From positions 62,001 to 126,000 of the forward strand of contig NZ_JHXE01000012.1 in assembly GCF_000621865.1 (NCBI RefSeq): a stretch of 64,000 nucleotides of DNA. The letters run 5' to 3'. Numbering within the stretch: position 1 is the first letter of the stretch; every line of letters starts with the position of its first letter. This document shows positions 16,929 through 25,333 of this stretch, piece after piece. Below the pieces are notes generated by a model. That model did not search any database. It was not told where the DNA came from and saw only the letters and a list, made by a program, of their open reading frames with translations. This stretch comes from Pseudobutyrivibrio sp. MD2005. Lineage in GTDB: Bacteria; Bacillota; Clostridia; Lachnospirales; Lachnospiraceae. Position numbers and translations under genes: made by a program.

Positions 16929-17377
16929 TACTAGCGCTTAATCAGTTAATGACTTTCTGATAGTAGCTTTTGAGCTCCTTGGACTAGCGATTTGCCATAT
17001 CTTCATATTTCGCTAGTAGTATTATGCATTCATCTACTATCATTACATCTCATCCATCATTTAAGATAGTAGTCTTGCGGCTTATCATACTAGCGAAAAT
17101 ACGCTATATGCAATTTCACTGGTAATTGCCAGGTAAACCTTACTAGCATATTAGCTCAATTTAATATCCCGCTAGTATTAGCTATCAGATTCCTACTAGC
17201 TTATGATAATAACACGGTAATCTGCTAGTAATCACACTCTGAAAGTTACTATTGAAATGTAGAAAATAACCACAACGCTAGTAATTGCAATATATATAAT
17301 TATCTTTTATTAATGGGTAATATAATTGAAATGAAAAAAGATAAAATCCCAGCAGCCATAATGGCCACTGGGATGTA
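16929..17377. repeat. 352-bp direct repeat, copy 2, with an extended 53-bp heptamer ladder
   Basis: The part 17026-17377 matches copy 1 without gaps. The ladder here continues further left, with seven full 53-bp units: box starts at 16929, 16959, 16982, 17012, 17035, 17065, 17088, 17118, 17141, 17171, 17194, 17224, 17247 and 17277. Eight of the fourteen are perfect TACTAGC or GCTAGTA; the rest are near-matches such as GATAGTA, TACTATC and GACTAGC at exactly the expected place. Sequences between boxes are unrelated from unit to unit. The right end contains the rpsI terminator. Nothing codes here. Confidence 0.85.
17347..17373 (-). terminator. Terminator of rplM-rpsI (inside repeat copy 2)
   Basis: Same hairpin as at 13190-13216: TCCCAG / CTGGGA with inner GCCA / TGGC, followed on the minus strand by TTTTATCTTTTTTC. 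It lies about 36 bases after the rpsI stop. Confidence 0.8.
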
Positions 17378-17408
17378 AATTCTGAAATAATCTCTGAAAG
17401 AGAAATGA

Positions 17409-17807
17409 TTATCTCTTTGAGAACTGTGGAGCACGACGTGCGGCTTTGAGACCGTACTTCTTACGCTCTTTCATTCTAGGATCTCTTGTGAGGAATCCTG
17501 CAGCCTTAAGTGTAGGTCTGTACTCAGCATCTACCTCAAGTAATGCACGTGAAATACCGTGTCTGATAGCACCAGCCTGGCCAGTGTATCCGCCACCCTT
17601 AACGTTAACGATAACGTCAAACTTCTCTACAGTACCTGTAGCTACAAGTGGCTGACGAACAACTACCTTTAATGTCTCAAGACCAAGGTACTCGTCGATA
17701 TCTCTCTTATTTATTGTAATCTTACCTGTGCCAGGTACAAGATATACTCTAGCAACTGAAGACTTTCTTCTACCAGTTCCATAATACTTTGTTGTATTCT
17801 TAGCCAT
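17409..17807 (-). CDS. rpsI: Ribosomal protein S9
   Basis: A 132-residue small-subunit protein whose C-terminal tail contacts the P-site tRNA. Recognised by [16 protein letters not shown] at the start, [20 protein letters not shown] in the middle and the basic tail ending [12 protein letters not shown]. Full family length. The gene follows rplM by 13 bases in the conserved rplM-rpsI order and ends at the terminator within the 352-bp repeat. Confidence 0.98.
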   Translation of the reverse strand: MAKNTTKYYGTGRRKSSVARVYLVPGTGKITINKRDIDEYLGLETLKVVVRQPLVATGTVEKFDVIVNVKGGGYTGQAGAIRHGISRALLEVDAEYRPTLKAAGFLTRDPRMKERKKYGLKAARRAPQFSKR

Positions 17808-17820
17808 GATCTACCTCCTA

Positions 17821-18249
17821 TTAAAATGTAAGCACTTCTGGCTTCTGTGCCTGCTGCTTGTGATCTGGTCCAGCGTAAACGAAAAGCTTTGTGTACATCT
17901 GACGTCCAAGTGGTCCCTTTGGAAGCATGCCCTTAACAGCGTGCTCGATAACTCTCTCAGGATGTGTGTTAAGCATATCGCGAAGAGTTGTCTCCTTCAT
18001 ACCACCAACGTAATCAGAGTGATGATAATAAATCTTCTGATCAAGCTTCTTACCTGTAACCTTAATCTTCTCTGCGTTTACTACGATAACATAGTCACCA
18101 CAATCAGCGTGTGGAGTGAAGACTGGCTTATTCTTACCTCTTAAAACCTTTGCAACTTCAGCACAAAGACGACCAAGTGTCTGTCCTTCTGCATCAACTA
18201 CATACCATTTTCTCTCAAGCTGAGATGGGTTTGGCATATAAGTATTCAT
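17821..18249 (-). CDS. rplM: Ribosomal protein L13
   Basis: A 142-residue large-subunit protein, an early assembly component. Diagnostic segments are [38 protein letters not shown] and [19 protein letters not shown]. The ATG is preceded by AAGGAGGAATTCTCA. It is first in the rplM-rpsI operon behind a consensus promoter and a structured leader of about 120 bases. Confidence 0.98.
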   Translation of the reverse strand: MNTYMPNPSQLERKWYVVDAEGQTLGRLCAEVAKVLRGKNKPVFTPHADCGDYVIVVNAEKIKVTGKKLDQKIYYHHSDYVGGMKETTLRDMLNTHPERVIEHAVKGMLPKGPLGRQMYTKLFVYAGPDHKQQAQKPEVLTF

Positions 18250-18375
18250 TGAGAATTCCTCCTTAAATAAATCTGTAAAAGCTTCCGAGCCGGTGATGTC
18301 CGGGCACCTGCAAGGAATGTTATAGTAAAACCTGCCTCCGGGCTAATGGACGCAAGTCTCCTTACTACATCAACC
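18250..18375 (-). ncRNA. rplM 5' leader, probable L13-type autoregulatory structure
   Basis: The minus-strand transcript from the promoter at about 18381 has roughly 125 untranslated bases before rplM. It is more GC-rich than its surroundings and contains self-complementary segments (for example GCCCGGAGGC and GTGCCCGGACATCACCGGCTC). Firmicutes carry an L13 leader RNA at this place that represses its own operon; this leader is in the right position and size, but I matched it by context and not to a model. Confidence 0.55.
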
Positions 18376-18380
18376 GTTAC

Positions 18381-18409
18381 ATTGTACTATAGCGTTTTAT
18401 ATTAGTCAA
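18381..18409 (-). promoter_or_regulatory. rplM-rpsI promoter
   Basis: Minus-strand -35 TTGACT (18409-18404) and -10 TACAAT (18386-18381) separated by 17 bases: a near-consensus vegetative promoter. Confidence 0.85.
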
Positions 18410-18447
18410 CCTCTAATTTGCACTATTATCCATCTCGCTTCGCCTTA

Positions 18448-19182
18448 CTACTCGTATTCTATTCCTATCATAGTAAGACCATGAGCTGGAGCTGTTGGGC
18501 CTGCAAGCTCACGGTTGCGGCCGCGGAAAATTTCTAACATGTACATCGGATCCATCTCTCCTGCGCCAACCTTAATAAGTGTTCCGGCAATGATACGAAC
18601 CATATTGTACAAGAATCCATCACCTGTTAATCTGATGTGAATTACATCATCTTCTTTATAAACTCGAGCTGTGTAAATAGTTCGAACTCTTGATTTTACC
18701 TGAGCCTTTACTGATGAAAATGAAGTGAAATCATGCTGGCCTATAAGATATGCTGCAGCTTGATTCATCTTATCCACATCCAAATTGTAATAATAATGGA
18801 ATGTATCCTTTCGCTTTGTAGGATCAGGCATTTTGCGATTTAGAATCTTGTATTCATATGTCTTACGACAAGGGGCATATCTTGGATGGAAATCGTCCTC
18901 CACCTGACATGAATACTGAACAACGATATCATCTGGCAAACGCTGATTTAAAGCGAAGCTGATTTTATCCGCCGGCATTCTTGAATTGGTGTCAAAGACT
19001 GCCACATTGCCCAGCGAATGAACGCCTGCATCAGTACGGCTTGCCCCCATAATAGATATAGGCTCTTGCAAAAGATCTGTAAGAGCCTCGTTTAATTTCT
19101 GTTCAATTGTTACTCCGTTTGGCTGAATCTGCCAGCCGCTATAGTTACTGCCATCATAGGCCACTACTATCATTACTCTCAT
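18448..19182 (-). CDS. truA: tRNA pseudouridine synthase A
   Basis: A 244-residue enzyme making pseudouridine at positions 38-40 of the tRNA anticodon arm. The catalytic aspartate lies in GASRTDAGVHSLG; other family segments are VAYDGSNYSGWQ at the N-terminus, SFALNQRLPDDI, and GDGFLYNMVRIIAGTL near the C-terminus. The open frame continues 16 codons upstream, but the ATG at 19182 is chosen because it begins the family fold, has AAAGGTTA before it and overlaps the ecfT stop as ATGA. The ecfA-ecfT-truA order next to rplM-rpsI is conserved in Firmicutes. Confidence 0.96.
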   Translation of the reverse strand: MRVMIVVAYDGSNYSGWQIQPNGVTIEQKLNEALTDLLQEPISIMGASRTDAGVHSLGNVAVFDTNSRMPADKISFALNQRLPDDIVVQYSCQVEDDFHPRYAPCRKTYEYKILNRKMPDPTKRKDTFHYYYNLDVDKMNQAAAYLIGQHDFTSFSSVKAQVKSRVRTIYTARVYKEDDVIHIRLTGDGFLYNMVRIIAGTLIKVGAGEMDPMYMLEIFRGRNRELAGPTAPAHGLTMIGIEYE

Positions 19183-19979
19183 AAAATAACCTTTACTGCA
19201 TAAAAAACAATTATATATGTCACAATACAAATATATGCTCTTTGGTCTAAAGAACTATATTTAAGTGGACGCATTTTGGTGCGCCCTTCTCCGCCATTAT
19301 AGCATCTAGCTTCCATAGCGTATGATAAATCATTGGCACGTCTAAAGGCTGAAACAAAAAGAGGTACTAAAAGTGGCACCATATTTTTAGCCTTCTTGAT
19401 TAATCCACCTGACTCAAAATCAGCGCCTCTTGCCATCTGAGCCTTCATGATTTTATCTGTCTCCTCAATAAGGATTGGAATAAATCGCAAAGCAATCGAC
19501 ATCATCATCGAAATCTCGTGAACAGGAACTCCCACCTTCTTCAAAAAGCCTAATGATTTCTCCAAACCATCTGTAAGTTGATTAGGTGTAGTTGTAAGTG
19601 TCATTATGGATGTTCCAATGATAAGAATAATCATTCTGCTTGTCATAAGCACAGCGTTTTTAAGTCCCACATCACTGATACTAAAAATCCAAAATGAAGC
19701 TAATGTCCTTCCTGGAGTCAAAAACAGATTAAACAAACCTGCAATTATAAGTAAAATAACGATTGATCTTAATCCCTTTACCATAAATGAAAATGGCACG
19801 TGACTTAGCTTAATAATTCCTACAAGAGTCACAAGAACTACTGCAAACAGCACTGCGTTATTGGCAGAAAACAGTGTGATTATGAAAACCAATGTGGAAA
19901 ACAGTTTGACTCTAGGGTCTAGAGAGTGCAAAACTGATTCCGCTGGATAATATTGTCCAAGTGTAATTTCTCTTAACAT
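19179..19979 (-). CDS. ecfT: Energy-coupling factor transporter membrane component EcfT
   Basis: A 266-residue membrane protein that couples the Ecf ATPases to interchangeable vitamin-binding S components. It begins LGQYYPAESVLHSLDPRVK, a typical EcfT start, has four to five hydrophobic helices, and carries the coupling-helix signatures ARGADFESGG and SYAMEARCYNGGEGRTKM, each with the expected A-R-G/C pattern. The start is 43 bases after the end of the fused ATPase gene. No S component gene is in the window, which fits a shared module that serves several vitamins. Confidence 0.95.
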   Translation of the reverse strand: MLREITLGQYYPAESVLHSLDPRVKLFSTLVFIITLFSANNAVLFAVVLVTLVGIIKLSHVPFSFMVKGLRSIVILLIIAGLFNLFLTPGRTLASFWIFSISDVGLKNAVLMTSRMIILIIGTSIMTLTTTPNQLTDGLEKSLGFLKKVGVPVHEISMMMSIALRFIPILIEETDKIMKAQMARGADFESGGLIKKAKNMVPLLVPLFVSAFRRANDLSYAMEARCYNGGEGRTKMRPLKYSSLDQRAYICIVTYIIVFYAVKVIL

Positions 19980-20022
19980 AAGTTTTAATCCTTTGTTTAG
20001 TCCAATCCCTTATGGGTATCGG

Positions 20023-21801
20023 CTAGTTCATTAATGCATTTACTATAGATTCTTTTGCTTCAGCAACAGTAGTTGCAGATGCATCTACATCATAGCCTGC
20101 ATCTCTTAAGTCATTCATTACATAAGTTACCTGAGGCGCTGCAAGGCCCATCTTTTCAAGCTCTTTATAGTGGGCAAAAACTTCCTTAGGTGTTCCGTCA
20201 AAAGCAGGGCGTCCTGCATCCATAACTATAATTCTATCTACATAGTTGGCTACATCTTCCATTGAATGTGAAACCAAAATGACAGTGTCTCCACGCTTTT
20301 CGTGCATGTCAGTGATAAGACCTAGTATGTCATCACGTCCTTTTGGATCAAGTCCTGCTGTTGGCTCATCTAAAATAAGAACTGCAGGCTTCATTGCAAT
20401 CACACCGGCTATTGCAGCACGGCGCTTCTGTCCGCCTGAAAGCTCGAATGGAGATGCAAGATAGAATTCATCTGGCAGCTTAACCAGATTTAATGCTTCG
20501 TACGCTCTTTTAATCTGCTCCTTTTCATTAAGCCCCTGGTTCTTTGGTCCGAATTGAACATCCTTGAACACTGTAGTCTCAAAAAGCTGATGTTCAGGAT
20601 ATTGGAACACCATTCCAACTTGAGTACGTAACTCTTTTATATCATAATCCTTATCGTAGATATCTTGACCACGGTAGTAAATATGACCATCTGTAGCTTT
20701 AATCAATCCATTTAAATGTTGCACGAGTGTTGATTTACCACTACCTGTATGTCCAATAATTCCGATGAATTCGCCTTCTTTTATGGTGAGACTAACATCA
20801 TCAAGAGCCGTAACCTCGTAAGCTGTACCAGGCGAATACTTATATGAAGCATGATCCAAAATCAATACGTTCTCTTTTGAATCAGCTGATTTTGCATTAG
20901 TTTTATCGAAAGAACCACCCATTCCACCTGTTTGGGCTGAGATTCTTTTTAGATTTAATTTGCTAAGCTCTCCAATCAATTCCTTTCTTGTAAGTATACA
21001 TTCAGCAATTGGTAAGCCAGCATTTCTCAATTCATCTGCAAGTAATGTAACCTGAGGAACATCAAGGCTGTGTTCTTTTAATGTCTTGACATCCTTAAAG
21101 ATTTCTCTAGGAGTTCCCTCCATGAAAACCTTACCCTTTTCCATAACAAAAACGTAGTCTGAGTCAACTACCTCTTCCATGTAATGGGTAATCAAAATAA
21201 CAGTAATACCTTTTTCTCGATTTAGCGTATGAACCGCTCTTAAAACATCTGCTCTTCCATCAGGATCAAGCATGGCTGTTGGCTCATCCAGAATAATACA
21301 TTTTGGTTCCATTGCCATGACACCTGCAATAGCGACACGCTGTTTCTGTCCACCTGAAAGCTTATTAGGAGAATGATTTTTGTATTTGTACATTCCCACC
21401 ATTTTAAGAGAACGCTCTACCCTCTCTAAAATCTCGTCTGTTGGGACACCTATATTTTCTGGTCCAAAAGCAACATCCTCATCTACCACTGATGCAATTA
21501 TCTGATTATCAGGATTTTGAAAAACCATTCCGGCAGTTTGACGCACTGCGAATGTGTATTCATCATCAGAGGTGCTCATGCCATCAACCCAGATAGTTCC
21601 CTCTGACGGTGTAAGAAGAGCATTGATATGCTTAGCGAATGTAGATTTACCAGAGCCGTTATGCCCTAAAATAGAAATAAACTGCCCTGCCTCCACATTA
21701 AGATTGACATGATCAAGAGCGGTTTGAATGCTTTCAACATTACCCTCTTCATCACGTCTAATATATTCATGTACTAATTCTTTTGATTTTATAATTGACA
21801 T
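20023..21801 (-). CDS. Fused EcfA1-EcfA2 energy-coupling factor ATPase
   Basis: A 592-residue protein with two complete ABC ATPase domains in one chain. Domain one (about residues 1-280) has ILGHNGSGKSTFAKH, LSGGQKQRVAIAG and CIILDEPTAMLDP. Domain two (about 310-590) has IIGHTGSGKSTLVQH, LSGGQKRRAAIAG and VLILDEPTAGLDP. In most Firmicutes these are two adjacent genes, ecfA1 and ecfA2; here they are joined by a linker rich in Gly, Ser and Lys (GGMGGSFDKTNAKSADSKEN). Both sites look intact. It powers vitamin uptake with EcfT, the next gene. Confidence 0.93.
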   Translation of the reverse strand: MSIIKSKELVHEYIRRDEEGNVESIQTALDHVNLNVEAGQFISILGHNGSGKSTFAKHINALLTPSEGTIWVDGMSTSDDEYTFAVRQTAGMVFQNPDNQIIASVVDEDVAFGPENIGVPTDEILERVERSLKMVGMYKYKNHSPNKLSGGQKQRVAIAGVMAMEPKCIILDEPTAMLDPDGRADVLRAVHTLNREKGITVILITHYMEEVVDSDYVFVMEKGKVFMEGTPREIFKDVKTLKEHSLDVPQVTLLADELRNAGLPIAECILTRKELIGELSKLNLKRISAQTGGMGGSFDKTNAKSADSKENVLILDHASYKYSPGTAYEVTALDDVSLTIKEGEFIGIIGHTGSGKSTLVQHLNGLIKATDGHIYYRGQDIYDKDYDIKELRTQVGMVFQYPEHQLFETTVFKDVQFGPKNQGLNEKEQIKRAYEALNLVKLPDEFYLASPFELSGGQKRRAAIAGVIAMKPAVLILDEPTAGLDPKGRDDILGLITDMHEKRGDTVILVSHSMEDVANYVDRIIVMDAGRPAFDGTPKEVFAHYKELEKMGLAAPQVTYVMNDLRDAGYDVDASATTVAEAKESIVNALMN

Positions 21802-21810
21802 TGGTACCTG

Positions 21811-22308
21811 CTATTCCTTCCAGTCAAGTCTATGCAAATTACCCTCGGTTTCTAAATCAAGGAAATCATTCTGTCTCAGTGCCTCGTACAAAACAACAGC
21901 AACTGAATTTGATAAATTAAGAGATCTTATATCATGTCCCATTGGAATACGAACGCAATTCTCCTCATTGTCTACAAGGATTTCTTCAGGAATGCCTGCG
22001 CTCTCCTTGCCAAACATTATGTAGCAGTCTGGTTCATATTTAACATCTGTATGTTTTCTCTTTGCTTTTGTGGTAGCCATATAAACCTTGGCTCCTGGGT
22101 TCTTAGCTTTGAAGTCCTCCCAATCGTCATAACGGAAAACCTCTAGCTTATCCCAATAATCCATGCCTGCACGCTTCACAGTCTTGTCTGTAAGCACAAA
22201 TCCAAGTGGCTCAATCAAATGAAGACGTGTGCCTGTTGCGCAGCATGTACGCCCAATATTTCCAGTATTAGCAGGAATCTCAGGCTCATGTAAAACAATA
22301 TTTAACAT
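21811..22308 (-). CDS. trmL: tRNA (cytidine(34)-2'-O)-methyltransferase, SPOUT family
   Basis: A 165-residue SpoU/TrmL-type enzyme that methylates the wobble ribose of certain leucine tRNAs. Motifs seen: VLHEPEIPANTGNIGRTCCA at the start, FGKESAGIPEEI, and the knotted C-terminal SAM site IRSLNLSNSVAVVLYEALRQ. Length is normal for the family. It lies nine bases upstream of the fused ecfA gene and is read in the same direction. Confidence 0.95.
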   Translation of the reverse strand: MLNIVLHEPEIPANTGNIGRTCCATGTRLHLIEPLGFVLTDKTVKRAGMDYWDKLEVFRYDDWEDFKAKNPGAKVYMATTKAKRKHTDVKYEPDCYIMFGKESAGIPEEILVDNEENCVRIPMGHDIRSLNLSNSVAVVLYEALRQNDFLDLETEGNLHRLDWKE

Positions 22309-22340
22309 TTCTAGAATCCTCTAATTGTTCTAAATTTTAC

Positions 22341-22425
22341 GCCTGTTACGATAACAAGCATTATATTTCTACGCTTCGCATAGAAAGCTTCGCTTAAGAA
22401 ATACAATAGCTTGTTACCTACAGGC
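22341..22425. repeat. 85-bp palindromic intergenic repeat, copy A
   Basis: An inverted-repeat element starting GCCTGT and ending ACAGGC. Inside it ACAAGCATTATATTTCT pairs with AGAAATACAATAGCTTGT. It aligns without gaps to 37340-37424 with about ten differences. Confidence 0.7.
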
Positions 22426-22459
22426 TGTTTTTTGTTAACGTGAGATTTTGCTCTCAGTC

Positions 22460-23626
22460 TTAGGCACGTAACTCCTCGATGAATTCTTCTATACGATCCA
22501 TAGCCTTCTTCAAAGATTCGATTGAGTATGCATAAGATATACGCACGTTGCCTTCACCAGATTCACCAAAGGCTGTACCTGGAACTACGGCTACTTCTTT
22601 CTCGCGAAGGAGGCGTGTACAGAATTCTTCTGAAGACATTTCAAACTCTGCAACAGATGGGAAGATGTAGAATGCGCCATAAGGCTCGAAGCATTTTATT
22701 CCCATTTTCTTAAATCTATTTAAGAGATAACGACGGCGGTCGTTATATTCTTCACGCATCTGAGCTACATCCTCGTCGCAATCACGAATAGCAGTAACAG
22801 CTGCGTACTGACTTGTTGTAGGTGCACACATAATAGCAAACTGATGAATCTTTGTCATCTGCTTTACAATTATCTCTGGTGCACATACATAACCTAATCT
22901 CCATCCAGTCATTGCATGGCTCTTTGAGAAACCGTTGATGTATATTGTGCGCTCTTTCATGCCTGGGAAGCTTGCGATAGAAACATGTCCCTGACCTGTG
23001 TATGTAAGCTCACCATAGATTTCATCTGTAAGAACAAATAAATCGTATTTTTTAACGAGCTCAACAATTGGCTCCAAATCTTCCTTTTCCATAACGGCTC
23101 CTGTTGGATTGTTAGGAAATGGCATAATCAAAATCTTTGTCTTATCTGTAATAGCTGCTTCTAATTCCTCTGGCTTAAGTCTGAAATCATTTTCTTCCTT
23201 AAGATTGATAGGAACTGGAACGCCGCCAGCTAAAATAGTACATGGCTCGTAAGAAACATAGCATGGCTGAGGGATAAGAACCTCATCACCTGGATCAAGC
23301 ATTGCTCGAAGTGCCACATCAATACCTTCAGAACCACCTACTGTCATAAGCATCTCTGTGAGTGGATTGTAATCCAAATCATAGTGACGCTTTAAGAAAC
23401 CAGCTATCTCCACGCGAAGTTCCTTTAATCCCGAATTAGAGGTATAAAAGGTACGTCCTCGCTCTAGAGAATAAATAGCTTCATCTCTTACCTTCCAAGG
23501 TGTATCGAAATCAGGCTCGCCTACACCAAGGGATATAGCTTCAGGCATCTCTGCAACTATGTCAAAGAACTTTCTGATTCCTGATGGCTTTATTCCTGTG
23601 ATAGTCTGATTTAAAGGGTTTCTCAT
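22460..23626 (-). CDS. PLP-dependent aminotransferase, class I/II
   Basis: A 388-residue fold-type I aminotransferase. The PLP lysine is in INGFSKSHAMTGWRLGY, the PLP-phosphate and ring contacts in GGSEGIDVALRAM and FPNNPTGAVM, and the Asp in FVLTDEIYGEL. The closest familiar relatives are the PatA/AspC-like aspartate or aromatic aminotransferases; substrate choice cannot be read. Its ATG overlaps the stop of an Lrp/AsnC regulator by four bases (ATGA), a pairing common in Clostridia, which implies regulation by an amino acid. Confidence 0.92.
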   Translation of the reverse strand: MRNPLNQTITGIKPSGIRKFFDIVAEMPEAISLGVGEPDFDTPWKVRDEAIYSLERGRTFYTSNSGLKELRVEIAGFLKRHYDLDYNPLTEMLMTVGGSEGIDVALRAMLDPGDEVLIPQPCYVSYEPCTILAGGVPVPINLKEENDFRLKPEELEAAITDKTKILIMPFPNNPTGAVMEKEDLEPIVELVKKYDLFVLTDEIYGELTYTGQGHVSIASFPGMKERTIYINGFSKSHAMTGWRLGYVCAPEIIVKQMTKIHQFAIMCAPTTSQYAAVTAIRDCDEDVAQMREEYNDRRRYLLNRFKKMGIKCFEPYGAFYIFPSVAEFEMSSEEFCTRLLREKEVAVVPGTAFGESGEGNVRISYAYSIESLKKAMDRIEEFIEELRA

Positions 23627-24105
23627 AAGCTCACCTTCTCCCTCTCATCTACATGCTTCTCAGCCATAATAATTCCGTGGTCCTTGTATTTCTTAAGAAC
23701 GAAATTAGTCTGTGTGCTAAGCACTGAGTCAAGTGGAGAAAGCTTTGCTGAAACAAAATCAGCTACCTCTCTAAGTGTATGTCCTTCGATTGAAACCATA
23801 AAATCATAGCTTCCAGAAATAAGATAAACTGCATCAACCTCTGGATAGTTGTAAATGCGCTCTGCAACCTTATCAAATCCCATTCCACGCTGTGGTGTAA
23901 CACGAACTTCAATAAGAGCTGAAACCTTCTCTACGCTAGCCTTTTCCCAATTGATAAGTGTTGGATATCCGCAAATAATATGCTCATTTTCCATAGCCTC
24001 AAGCTCATTCATAACTGTAGCCTGATCACAGCCAAGCATCATTGCCAAATCACTCAAATCAATCTTACTATTATGCTCAATATAAGTTAAAATCTTTTCT
24101 CTCAT
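23623..24105 (-). CDS. Lrp/AsnC-family regulator
   Basis: A 160-residue regulator: an N-terminal winged helix (MREKILTYIEHNSKIDLSDL, then AMMLGCDQATVMNELEAME) and a C-terminal RAM ligand-binding domain (VSALIEVRVTPQRGMGFD, VYLISGSYDFMVSIEG). The open frame extends 19 codons further up, but the ATG at 24105 is used because AGGGGTGATT precedes it and the fold starts there. It overlaps the aminotransferase gene and probably controls that operon in response to an amino acid. Confidence 0.92.
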   Translation of the reverse strand: MREKILTYIEHNSKIDLSDLAMMLGCDQATVMNELEAMENEHIICGYPTLINWEKASVEKVSALIEVRVTPQRGMGFDKVAERIYNYPEVDAVYLISGSYDFMVSIEGHTLREVADFVSAKLSPLDSVLSTQTNFVLKKYKDHGIIMAEKHVDEREKVSL

Positions 24106-24139
24106 TTTAATCACCCCTAAGTCCGTCAATTTCCATAGC

Positions 24140-24259
24140 CTATAAATATTATTATTCGCCACGCTTGCGCTCTTATTCGCTCATTGCCCTACATAAGATG
24201 CTGCTTACGCACCATCTAAGTAGGGATGGCTCATCAAGGGCTCATAATAACATTTATAG
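24140..24259. repeat. 120-bp inverted-repeat intergenic element
   Basis: The ends CTATAAATATTATTAT and AATAACATTTATAG are nearly complementary, and an inner hairpin pairs CCCTAC with GTAGGG and AGATG with CATCT. It lies between the AsnC-family gene and the AIR-synthase-like gene. It could act as an RNA hairpin or be a small mobile repeat. Confidence 0.5.
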
Positions 24260-24302
24260 TCTACTCCAATTGACTCATCTAAATTTGTTAGTTACTAAAC
24301 TA

Positions 24303-25301
24303 CTATTTTCGTTCTACGTTTGGTACGGAATATAGTGCGTCGGCTTTGGGTGGCTCTAGGAAACGAACCTCGTCGCCACTTAAGACACGCTTATCATTTG
24401 AAGAGTTGGACTTCCCGATAATGGCGGATGCTACCCCCGCGTCCGCAAGCTTTCTAACCAAGCCATTGCCATCGTTTGTTGCTATAAGCATAGAACCTGA
24501 TGAGATAAGCTCATAAGGATTGATTCCAAAGAACTCACACACCTCTATTGTTTCCTGTTTAACTGGGATTGATTTTAAATCTACATCCAAGCCTACGCCT
24601 GAAGCCTCTCCCATTTCCCAAAGGGCTCCGAATATACCGCCCTCTGTTATATCATGCATAGCTGCCACACCATGTTCTACCGCGATGCGACTTTCTGGAA
24701 GCACGCTTAGGTACTGATCAAAGTGCTTTGCAGTATCAATAAGTGACTGTGGCAATCTTGTAAGTAATTCTTCCTCGTGATCTTTTGCGATAATAGATGT
24801 GCCCTCTAAGCCAATCCACTTCGTAATTACGATATCCATATCTGGCTTAGCGCCGCCTGTAGATATCATCTGACCCTTCTTTACTTTACCTACAGCTGTC
24901 ACTGAAATAAGTGGCTGATTGACAGCTTCTGTAACCTCTGTGTGACCACCGATTACCTGTACATTGTATCGCTGACAAGCTGCATCTACCTGCTCCATAA
25001 TTGCCTTAAGCTTGGCCTCTCGCATTCTAGGTGTAAGTAAAACTGTAAGCAGAATACCGATTGGCTCAGCCCCGGCGCTGGCAAGATCATTGACAGATAT
25101 TGTCACCGCGAGCTCACCTATATCCGATGCTGTGCCAGTGATAGGATCTGTTGAAAGAACAATTTCTTCATCAGGACCAACCGCCATAGTGGCACAGTCT
25201 TCTCCTATACCAGGGCCATTATTGACCTCTGGTCTTTTTACATGTAATTGTTTGATTACTGAGCGTTTTAAAACACTCTCTTTTAATTTTCCGATTTCCA
25301 T
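24303..25301 (-). CDS. AIR synthase-related (HypE/PurM-fold) protein
   Basis: A 332-residue protein with the PurM/HypE fold: an N-terminal ATP-binding half (GIGEDCATMAVG, STDPITGTASDIG, SVNDLASAGAEPIGI, VIGGHTEVT) and a C-terminal half with HDITEGGIFGALWEM and LISSGSMLIA. Members include phosphoribosylformylglycinamidine cyclo-ligase, HypE and ThiL, which all form phosphoryl-activated intermediates. Here neither purine nor hydrogenase genes are nearby, so it belongs to the large orphan group of AIR-synthase-related proteins with no settled function. It precedes no close partner: the VanW gene lies upstream and is read the same way. Confidence 0.8.
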   Translation of the reverse strand: MEIGKLKESVLKRSVIKQLHVKRPEVNNGPGIGEDCATMAVGPDEEIVLSTDPITGTASDIGELAVTISVNDLASAGAEPIGILLTVLLTPRMREAKLKAIMEQVDAACQRYNVQVIGGHTEVTEAVNQPLISVTAVGKVKKGQMISTGGAKPDMDIVITKWIGLEGTSIIAKDHEEELLTRLPQSLIDTAKHFDQYLSVLPESRIAVEHGVAAMHDITEGGIFGALWEMGEASGVGLDVDLKSIPVKQETIEVCEFFGINPYELISSGSMLIATNDGNGLVRKLADAGVASAIIGKSNSSNDKRVLSGDEVRFLEPPKADALYSVPNVERK

Positions 25302-25333
25302 ATTTTTATGTCCGATTTAATGCAAAACACTAA

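Noticed and set aside
12869-17290. Heptamer ladder as a CRISPR array
   Set aside because: The boxes are only seven bases in alternating orientation, spacers are 23 and 16 bases, and no cas genes are present.
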